Below, in pieces: positions 1-4,426 of a stretch of 6,083 nt of DNA. Positions within the stretch are counted from its first letter, which is position 1; each line of letters opens with the position of its first letter. The translations under genes and the position numbers were made by a program. A model generated the notes under the pieces. That model saw nothing but the letters and a program-made list of their open reading frames with translations, did not search any database and was not told the DNA's origin. The DNA comes from Actinoplanes liguriensis. Lineage in GTDB: Bacteria; Actinomycetota; Actinomycetes; Mycobacteriales; Micromonosporaceae. The stretch covers positions 153,478 to 159,560 of the forward strand of contig KL571198.1 of the NCBI GenBank assembly GCA_000715855.1, read 5' to 3'.

Positions 1-518
1 GGTCCGGCGTCGCGGTGGGAGCCGCCGCGGCCGCGAAACTGTTCGCGTTCCCGGTCGTGGCCGTGCTCGCCGTCCTGGCCCTGGTCACCGGACGAGGCAG
101 GCGGTTCCTCCCGTTCGCACTCGGCCTGCCCGTTCTCGCCCTGGTCCCACCGCTGCTGGTGAACGCGGACTCGCTGGTCGAGAACGTGCTGCGCTTCCCG
201 CTCGGGCACGGCCTGGTCACCAGCCCCGCACAGTCCCCGTTCCCGGGCTACCTGATCGCGCAGCACCTGCCCGGCGGGCACATCGTCGCCGCGGCCCTGC
301 TCGGCGCGGCGGCGCTGGTGATCGGATGGCAGCTGCTGCGCCGGCCACCCCGGGACGCCGGGGCCGCGGCACTGTTCTGCGGATGGGGGCTGCTCGCCGC
401 GATCCTGCTGATGCCGACCACCCGGTTCGGGTACCTGCTCTACCCCGTGGCCTTCCTGGTCTGGGCGCCGTCACTCGCTGCACAGCAGACGCACAGGTTC
501 TTCCGCCCCGTGGCATGA
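1..518 (+). CDS. C-terminal part of a polytopic membrane protein, GT87/DUF2029-like (5' truncated)
   Basis: The reading frame is already open at base 3 and ends at TGA 516-518, so the true start lies upstream; about 171 codons are visible. They encode alternating hydrophobic segments and short basic loops. Roughly five membrane spans can be seen: around KLFAFPVVAVLAVLALV, RFLPFALGLPVLALVPPLLV, HIVAAALLGAAALVIGW, AALFCGWGLLAAILL and RFGYLLYPVAFLVWAP. The closing pattern (PTTRFGYLLYP, then a last span and a short basic tail) is like the C-terminus of actinobacterial GT-C fold, GT87/DUF2029 polyprenyl-phosphate-dependent sugar transferases. Such enzymes transfer mannose or arabinose on the outer face of the membrane. 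The catalytic N-terminal loop is outside the window, so the enzyme activity is inferred from style only. Another integral membrane protein is possible. The stop overlaps an ATG at 515 (ATGA), suggesting linkage to the zinc-ribbon gene downstream. Confidence 0.65.
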   Translation, partial: SGVAVGAAAAAKLFAFPVVAVLAVLALVTGRGRRFLPFALGLPVLALVPPLLVNADSLVENVLRFPLGHGLVTSPAQSPFPGYLIAQHLPGGHIVAAALLGAAALVIGWQLLRRPPRDAGAAALFCGWGLLAAILLMPTTRFGYLLYPVAFLVWAPSLAAQQTHRFFRPVA

Positions 519-541
519 CATCGCCTTGTACCGTCAATGAG

Positions 542-943
542 ATGCAGATGACCTGTCCCAAGTGCCACGGCGAGATGCGGGTCTACGAGCGCAGCGGCGT
601 CACGATCGACCAGTGCACCGAGTGCCGCGGCATCTTCCTGGACCGTGGCGAGCTGGAAAAGCTCTTCGCAGCCGAGGCCAATTACAACCGTTCCGCGCCG
701 GCGCCGGGCCCTGCCGCCCACACGCCGCCACCCCCGCCGGCCCCGCACGGTGGGCACGGATATGTTCCGCCGCCCCCGCCGCCGCCCGCCTATGGCGCGC
801 CGGTGCACCACGCGCCGCCGACCGCGCACTACCCGCCGCCCGCGGCCCACTATCCGCCGGCGCCGCACTACGGGCACCACGGGCACTATCGGCATCACGG
901 GCACTACCGTCGTCGCGGCTTCCTGCACGACCTCTTCGACTGA
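542..943 (+). CDS. TFIIB-type zinc-ribbon protein with His/Pro/Tyr-rich tail
   Basis: The 133-residue protein opens with MQMTCPKCHGEM and carries two CxxC knuckles, C5/C8 and C25/C28, the zinc ligands of the zf-TFIIB family. The family signature CRGIFLDRGELEKL follows at about 28-41. After about residue 50 the chain is low-complexity: Pro runs, HYPPP motifs, then a twice-repeated HHGHYR unit (112-123) encoded by an 18-bp tandem repeat at 873-908. A short hydrophobic/acidic end, RRRGFLHDLFD, resembles the C-termini of other small zf-TFIIB proteins and may be an interaction motif. The biochemical role of the family is not known. The His-rich tail could bind metal, which is inference. Start choice: ATG 542 lies just before the first CxxC, as in relatives. 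ATG 548 is also possible, as is ATG 515, which overlaps the upstream stop and would add nine residues by translational coupling. None has a good Shine-Dalgarno site. Confidence 0.82.
   Translation: MQMTCPKCHGEMRVYERSGVTIDQCTECRGIFLDRGELEKLFAAEANYNRSAPAPGPAAHTPPPPPAPHGGHGYVPPPPPPPAYGAPVHHAPPTAHYPPPAAHYPPAPHYGHHGHYRHHGHYRRRGFLHDLFD
873..908 (+). repeat. Two tandem 18-bp units encoding HHGHYR
   Basis: Two adjacent 18-base units (873-890 and 891-908) differ at two positions. Both are read in frame inside the zinc-ribbon gene and produce the His-rich repeat near its C-terminus. The repeat is codon-phased, so gain or loss of a unit would keep the frame. Confidence 0.7.
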
Positions 944-1022
944 CCTTCGACGCCGGTTGCCTGCTCCTGGTCCGTCGGCGGTCTGACCTTCCGTCTGACG
1001 GCTCGTTCATTTGCTGACGATC

Positions 1023-1071
1023 CGCGGGGCCTGTCCCTACCGCCTTCGGGCTGGTGGGGTCGGGCCCCGCG
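1023..1071 (+). terminator. Strong GC hairpin with UUCG tetraloop, likely terminator of the zinc-ribbon gene
   Basis: CGCGGGGCC (1023-1031) pairs perfectly with GGCCCCGCG (1063-1071). The interior continues with an imperfect stem ending in GCC-TTCG-GGC, a C(UUCG)G tetraloop at 1044-1049, one of the most stable RNA loops. A modest T-rich stretch (GCTGTTTG) follows. It lies 80 bases after the zinc-ribbon stop, which fits a GC-rich actinobacterial terminator lacking a long U tract. A structured RNA element is an alternative. Confidence 0.6.
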
Positions 1072-1640
1072 TGCTGTTTGCCGCTCTCCGCTGCCGCCCA
1101 TCCCTCGCCACGCCCGACCGCGCCGCCGACCGGGTCGCCGCTTCCTCCAGCCGCCGCTCCCGGTCGCCATTCACCGCTTCGGCCGCGACCTCTGATGTGT
1201 CTCGGGCCGGTCGCCATCCGGGACGGTGCCGCGGCTCGATCAGGCGCTGACCTGACCGACCGGTCGACCCAGGGTCACCGGCATTGGGTGGTCCCGCAAC
1301 GCTCGCCCTTCTGATTCGTGGGCGCCCTGATCGCCGAGGCGGTCCTGCACCACTTGGAGCTGATCATTGGCTGATCGGCAGCGCCACAACCAGCCGATTC
1401 GGCGATGTACGTGGCGCTCGCCACATTTGCCGGTCTACTCGGTGATACTCGGCTGCCCGCAAATTGGGACGGCCGCGATACGTCACTGAAGCGTGCCGGC
1501 CAGACCCCGTTGACCGAGAGCGACCATGCGTTACTCAACCTTCGCGCCGCCGATTGCCCGCCCCCTGACACGGCTAGCAGCAACAACTGGCCTTCGGTGG
1601 CCTATTGCCGGACGGTCGATAGTGTCATTGATCACGCTCA
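1072..1640. other. Long intergenic stretch without a recognisable gene
   Basis: Open frames occur on both strands but none has a ribosome binding site, a recognisable domain or typical actinobacterial third-position bias. The first part (to about 1260) is C-rich with scattered CCG runs and an 11-base direct repeat, CCGGTCGCCAT, at 1160-1170 and 1207-1217. The later part is less GC-rich and has GCTGATC twice, 11 bp apart (1359-1365 and 1370-1376). I saw no tRNA-like cloverleaf, no transposase motif and no terminal inverted repeats. An eroded gene too degraded to name cannot be excluded. Confidence 0.5.
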
Positions 1641-1679
1641 GTGACCACAATTCGGAGTCATCCCGTCACTTTAAAGTGA
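1632..1679. promoter_or_regulatory. Candidate operator region: perfect palindrome plus nested TCAC/GTGA inverted repeats
   Basis: TCACTTTAAAGTGA at 1666-1679 is a perfect 14-bp palindrome. Upstream lie TCAC-N5-GTGA (1632-1644) and TGAC-N11-GTCA (1642-1660), so TCAC/GTGA half-sites recur three times in under 50 bases. The stretch is A+T-rich against its surroundings and sits about 115-165 bp before the YbaB-like start, a fitting place for a dimeric repressor or activator site. The regulator is unknown and I match it to no named operator. Confidence 0.5.
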
Positions 1680-1751
1680 ACTATTTCGATAGACCTCTCT
1701 TTTCGTTCGCGTTACGAAGTCGACGGAATACGCAACGTCGCGGATCTTGGG

Positions 1752-1757
1752 TATTGT
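1752..1757 (+). promoter_or_regulatory. Possible -10 element for the YbaB-like gene
   Basis: TATTGT fits the actinobacterial -10 pattern TANNNT, and a transcript from about 1763-1765 would have a leader of about 30 nt containing the Shine-Dalgarno site. No good -35 element is seen at normal spacing, so this is only a candidate. Confidence 0.3.
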
Positions 1758-1782
1758 CACGTCGCCCCCTGTCGTGGCGAAC

Positions 1783-1787
1783 GGAGG
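1783..1787 (+). promoter_or_regulatory. Ribosome binding site that decides the GTG start of the YbaB-like gene
   Basis: GGAGG, seven bases before GTG 1795, is a near-ideal Shine-Dalgarno site. It falls inside the longer open frame that begins at 1747, which argues that the upstream start is not used. Confidence 0.8.
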
Positions 1788-1794
1788 AACAACC

Positions 1795-2160
1795 GTGACT
1801 GAAACTGCTGATCGCGCGGCAAATCAGGCGCTGCGCAACGATCTTGAAGACGTTTACGGCCGGTATGAGGAACTACGCTCCGGAGTGGACGAACTCCAGC
1901 GCAGCCTGGCCACGATGCAGGTGAGTGCCGCCTCCGCGGACGGCGCCGTCCACGCCACCGTGAACGCCGACGGCGACCTCGTCGGCCTGCGCCTCGACCC
2001 GCAGGCGTGCCGCCAATGGAACGTGGACACCCTGGCCCGGGTGATCGTGGAGACCGTCCAGCACGCCGCCGCCGGCAAGCACCGCCAGGTCGAGCAGCTG
2101 GTCACCGCACACAGCCAGCCGGACGAGGCCCCCGCCCCCGTCCACCACGAAGCCGCCTGA
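1795..2160 (+). CDS. YbaB/EbfC-family nucleoid-associated protein
   Basis: The product is 121 residues. Residues 1-45 form a heptad-rich helix (NDLEDVYGRYEELRSGVDELQ), likely a coiled coil. The core at about 42-103 reads VSAASADGAVHATVNADGDLVGLRLDP and then a long helix, which is the YbaB alpha-beta-alpha pattern with its central G-x-V-x-x-x-V-x-x-x-G-x-L strand pair. The last 15 residues are a loose Pro/Ala/His-rich tail. Family members form tweezer-shaped dimers that bind DNA with little specificity and affect nucleoid structure or transcription. Actinobacteria carry many paralogues, some near type VII secretion genes. No such genes are visible here, and it is not the canonical ybaB of the dnaX-recR locus, so I give no symbol. 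It appears monocistronic and is convergent with dnaB. Its last codons (from 2149) are already part of the first unit of the tandem-repeat block. Confidence 0.8.
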   Translation: MTETADRAANQALRNDLEDVYGRYEELRSGVDELQRSLATMQVSAASADGAVHATVNADGDLVGLRLDPQACRQWNVDTLARVIVETVQHAAAGKHRQVEQLVTAHSQPDEAPAPVHHEAA

Positions 2161-2380
2161 CCGCCCGAGCGGCTGCGTGCCCGTCCGCGCCGCCGCCGAG
2201 CCTGCCCAGCAAGAAGCCGCCCGATCGTCCGCGCCGCTCCCGGGCCGGCCAAGCCCAAAGCCGCCCAACCGACCGTCCGCGCCGCCGGCGGGCCTGCCCA
2301 GCGCAAAAGCCGCCCAACCGTCCGCGCCACCCCCGGGTTGGCCCAGCACGAAGCCGCCGACCGTCCGCGACATAGCCCCG
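2149..2380. repeat. Tandem repeat block A, five units of about 44 bp
   Basis: The motif GAAGCCGCC (or AAAGCCGCC) starts units at 2149, 2213, 2257, 2306 and 2350. Each is followed by a form of CCGTCCGCGCCGCC, and the first four end in a form of CCTGCCCAGCA. Start spacings are 64, 44, 49 and 44; the first unit holds an extra segment of about 20 bp and the fifth is partial, merging into block B. The spacings are not all multiples of three, so the block is not coding as a unit. The first unit contains the TGA stop of the YbaB-like gene. Confidence 0.75.
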
Positions 2381-2560
2381 ACAAGACGCGGCGGGCGAGC
2401 AAGACAGCCCGACGAAATCATGGCAACGGAGTAAGACAGCCCCGCGAGACGCGGCAGGCAAGCTGGACAGCCGGCGAGACGCGGTAGGCAAGCAGGACAG
2501 CCCCGGCAAGACGCGGCGGCGAGCGAGACAATCCCGGCGAGATGTGGTGGGCGAGGTGGC
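2375..2560. repeat. Tandem repeat block B, six units of about 31 bp
   Basis: Units at 2375-2406, 2407-2438, 2439-2469, 2470-2499, 2500-2530 and 2531-2560 follow the pattern GCCCCGGCGAGACGCGG, then GGGCAAGCAGGACA. Lengths are 30-32 bp. Units 3 and 4 are most alike; unit 2 is the most diverged and more A-rich, and unit 6 runs into the hairpin beyond the dnaB stop. There are no spacers, so it is not a CRISPR array, and the unit length would shift frame at each copy, so it is not coding. It fills the gap between two convergent genes. Confidence 0.75.
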
Positions 2561-2571
2561 CCCGCCCACCA
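2545..2571 (-). terminator. Hairpin just downstream of dnaB, probable terminator
   Basis: TGGTGGGCG (2545-2553) pairs perfectly with CGCCCACCA (2563-2571) around a 9-nt loop, starting 11 bases past the dnaB stop. No U tract follows on either strand, which is common in GC-rich actinobacteria. It could also stop transcripts of the convergent YbaB-like gene. Confidence 0.55.
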
Positions 2572-2581
2572 GCGACTTCCT

Positions 2582-4015
2582 CTAGATGGCCATGTCCACG
2601 AATCGGGACAGGTGAAGCTGCGCCGCCACCGTGATCGTGTCGGTCGGGCCGTTACGGTGCTTGGCCACGATGAAGTCGGCCTCCCCAGCCCGCGGCGACT
2701 CCTTGTCGTAGTAGTCGTCACGGTGAAGCAGGATCACCACGTCGGCGTCCTGCTCGATGGAGCCGGACTCACGCAGGTCGGACAGCTGGGGCCGCTTGTC
2801 GGTGCGCTGCTCGGGGCCACGGTTCAGCTGGCTCACGCCGATCACCGGGCACTCGATCTCCTTGGCCAAGAGCTTGAGGCCACGGGACAGCTCGGAGACC
2901 TCCTGCTGGCGGCTCTCCGTCTTCTTCGGCGAGGACATCAGCTGGAGATAGTCGATGACCAGCATCTTCAGGTTGTGCCGCTGTTTGAGGCGGCGGGCCT
3001 TGGCGCGGATCTCCATGAGGTTCATGTTCGGTGTGTCGTCGACGAAGATCGGAGCTTCGCTGATCTCGCCCATGCGCCGGGCCAGCTTGGTCCAGTCGTC
3101 GTCGGAGAGCTGACCGGACCGGAGGGTGTGCAGCGGCACCCGCGCCTCGGCGGAGAGCAGCCGCATCACCATCTCGATCTTGCTCATTTCCAGGGAGAAG
3201 ATGGCGCTGGCGCAGCCGTGCCGGATCGCCGCGTTACGGGCGAAGTCCATGCTGGCGGTCGACTTCCCGAGACCGGGACGACCGGCCACGATGATCAGCT
3301 GGCCGGGGTGCAGGCCGTTGAGCAGCCTGTCCAGGTCGGCGAAGCCGGTGGGAACGCCGGACATGACGCCGCCGGCCGCACCGACCGCCTCGATCTCGTC
3401 GAGCGTCGGCTGCAGCATGTCGCCGAGGGCCGCGAAGTCCTCGCTGACCCGCTTCTCGGTGACGTCGTAGATGGCCTGCTGGGCGCGGTCGACGATGTCG
3501 TCGACGTCACCGCCGGCGTTGCCGCTGGTGTTGTAGCCCAGCTGCACGATCTTCGTGCCGGCCTCGACCAGGCGGCGCAGGATGGCCCGGTCGGCGACGA
3601 TCCGCGCGTAGTAGGAGGCGTTGGCCGCGGTCGGGACGCTCTCGATCATCGTGTGCAGGTAGGGCACACCACCGATGCGCTGCAGCTCGCCGCTGTCGGC
3701 CAGAGCGGCGGCCACGGTCAGGGCGTCGGCCGGCTCGCCGCGCCCGTACAGATCGAGGATGACGTCGTAGACGGTGGCGTGGACCGGCCGGTAGAAGTCG
3801 TTGGTCTTCAGGATCTCGACCACGTCGGCGATCGCGTCCTTGGAGAGCAGCATGCCGCCCAGCACGCCCTGCTCGGCTGCCACGTCCTGCGGGGGCGCCT
3901 TGTCGAACCGACCCTCGTTCGGTGACTCGGAGCGGGCGAAACCGCCGCCTTGGGGTCCCCCGGACGGCTGAGATGGGGGACGCGGATCCGGCCGTGCGTC
4001 GTCGGTGATCGACAC
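2582..4015 (-). CDS. dnaB: Replicative DNA helicase DnaB
   Basis: The 477-residue product is the hexameric, ATP-driven helicase that unwinds DNA at the replication fork and recruits primase. A Pro/Gly-rich leader (1-38) is followed by the DnaB N-terminal helical domain (about 41-145, starting PPQDVAAEQGVLGGML), a linker, and the RecA-like domain from about 213. Visible motifs are Walker A GRPGLGKST (245-253, K251), the catalytic Glu in FSLEM (E276), Walker B LVIDYLQLM (D355), SQLNR (395-399), DLRESGSIEQDAD (413-425) and the KHRNGP segment (452-457), whose K452 and R454 match the trans-acting lysine and arginine finger of the family. All key residues are intact and there is no intein, although inteins do occur in this gene in other bacteria. 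The start is GTG 4015, eight bases after AGGGGGG. An ATG at 4023 is out of frame. The gene stands alone, convergent with the YbaB-like gene and divergent from the Trp-rich gene; ribosomal genes that often precede dnaB in actinobacteria are not next to it here. Confidence 0.98.
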   Translation of the reverse strand: MSITDDARPDPRPPSQPSGGPQGGGFARSESPNEGRFDKAPPQDVAAEQGVLGGMLLSKDAIADVVEILKTNDFYRPVHATVYDVILDLYGRGEPADALTVAAALADSGELQRIGGVPYLHTMIESVPTAANASYYARIVADRAILRRLVEAGTKIVQLGYNTSGNAGGDVDDIVDRAQQAIYDVTEKRVSEDFAALGDMLQPTLDEIEAVGAAGGVMSGVPTGFADLDRLLNGLHPGQLIIVAGRPGLGKSTASMDFARNAAIRHGCASAIFSLEMSKIEMVMRLLSAEARVPLHTLRSGQLSDDDWTKLARRMGEISEAPIFVDDTPNMNLMEIRAKARRLKQRHNLKMLVIDYLQLMSSPKKTESRQQEVSELSRGLKLLAKEIECPVIGVSQLNRGPEQRTDKRPQLSDLRESGSIEQDADVVILLHRDDYYDKESPRAGEADFIVAKHRNGPTDTITVAAQLHLSRFVDMAI

Positions 4016-4023
4016 CGGGACAT

Positions 4024-4030
4024 CCCCCCT
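4024..4030 (-). promoter_or_regulatory. Ribosome binding site of dnaB
   Basis: On the minus strand AGGGGGG lies eight bases before GTG 4015. This supports the GTG as the true start over the ATG at 4023, which is out of frame and would be too close to the site. Confidence 0.75.
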
Positions 4031-4179
4031 AAATGATCATGCCGCCATCACGATCCAACTACCCTCTGATGATCCGTTCGGCCGATCCCGTCGGGACTTC
4101 AGCACAACCAGTCGATCAGAGCGATGGCCCACTCTACGAACCTGGCGTCCACCAGCCCAACTGCCCCGGTGGACGAGTC

Positions 4180-4244
4180 TTGGGACAAGTTGTGGACAGC
4201 ATGCCTTCTGCCTGTGGGCAGGCCTGTGCACAGCATGTGGACAA
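4180..4244 (-). promoter_or_regulatory. Cluster of DnaA-box-like sites between dnaB and the Trp-rich gene
   Basis: Read on the plus strand, 9-mers TGTGGACAG (4191), TGTGGGCAG (4213), TGTGCACAG (4225) and TGTGGACAA (4236) all face the same way. The last is the exact reverse complement of the actinobacterial DnaA box TTGTCCACA; the first differs at one base, the middle two at two each. A weaker TTGGGACAA starts at 4180. Start spacings are 11, 22, 12 and 11, close to multiples of a helical turn. The array is about 165-230 bp upstream of dnaB and 180-245 bp upstream of the divergent gene. DnaA binding is inferred from the motif. This is not oriC itself as usually defined, since dnaA and dnaN are absent. 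Confidence 0.6.
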
Positions 4245-4414
4245 CTCTTGGGGAAAGACCCTCAGCAGGAGTTTTCCGAGGTCTTCCTGTGGAGGGCAGA
4301 AAAGCTGATAGATCTGCGAAAATACCGGGTCGGGTGAGCAAGCCGTCGCTGTGAGGCGTTGCGGTTCCGTCTCCGGCACGTCACCCTTTTCAGGTGGACC
4401 AACGGGAGTGGGAC

Positions 4415-4420
4415 TACGGT
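4415..4420 (+). promoter_or_regulatory. Probable -10 element giving a leaderless transcript of the Trp-rich gene
   Basis: TACGGT fits TANNNT and ends six bases before the A of ATG 4427, the spacing expected when transcription begins at the start codon itself. The gene has no Shine-Dalgarno site in the usual window (the nearest, GGGAG at 4404, is 18 bases away), which agrees with leaderless translation, common in actinobacteria. The -35 match is poor (TGGACC near 4395, spacing short). Confidence 0.45.
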
Positions 4421-4426
4421 GCCCGC

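Larger units (their letters stand above)
4016..4426. other. Divergent intergenic region between dnaB and the Trp-rich gene
   Basis: The 411-base gap has no credible gene; short open frames on both strands lack ribosome binding sites. It holds the dnaB ribosome binding site at one end, an 8-bp palindrome ATGATCAT (4033-4040), the DnaA-box-like cluster with an embedded hairpin CTGCC-TGTG-GGCAG (4208-4221) and the palindrome CTGTGCACAG (4224-4233), and the probable leaderless promoter at the other end. I could not find a convincing -10/-35 pair for dnaB. Confidence 0.6.

Noticed and set aside
600..1217. 205-codon minus-strand frame opposite the zinc-ribbon gene
   Set aside because: Arg/Ala/Gly low complexity, no ribosome site, and it runs through the UUCG hairpin.
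1275..1586. 103-codon minus-strand frame in the long gap
   Set aside because: It has more normal composition than most shadows, but no ribosome site and no domain I recognise; not enough to call a gene.
1315..1644. Plus-strand frame resembling a possible transposase remnant
   Set aside because: An internal stop, no DDE or helix-turn-helix motif, and no inverted or target repeats around it.
2375..2560. CRISPR array
   Set aside because: Units are directly adjacent with no unique spacers and vary throughout, so this is a tandem repeat.
1873..2721. 282-codon minus-strand frame across the repeat blocks
   Set aside because: It overlaps both the end of dnaB and the YbaB-like gene and is mostly translated tandem repeat with frame-shifting unit length.
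2612..3925. 437-codon open frame on the plus strand opposite dnaB
   Set aside because: It is antisense to dnaB, whose motifs are intact; the product is a Val/Gly/Asp-rich shadow typical of high-GC genes and matches no family I know.
2582..4015. Intein or frameshift in dnaB
   Set aside because: The Walker A and later motifs are continuous and the total length is normal for the family.
4180..4244. Chromosomal origin oriC
   Set aside because: dnaA and dnaN are absent, the array is short, and no AT-rich unwinding region is adjacent; called a DnaA-box cluster only.
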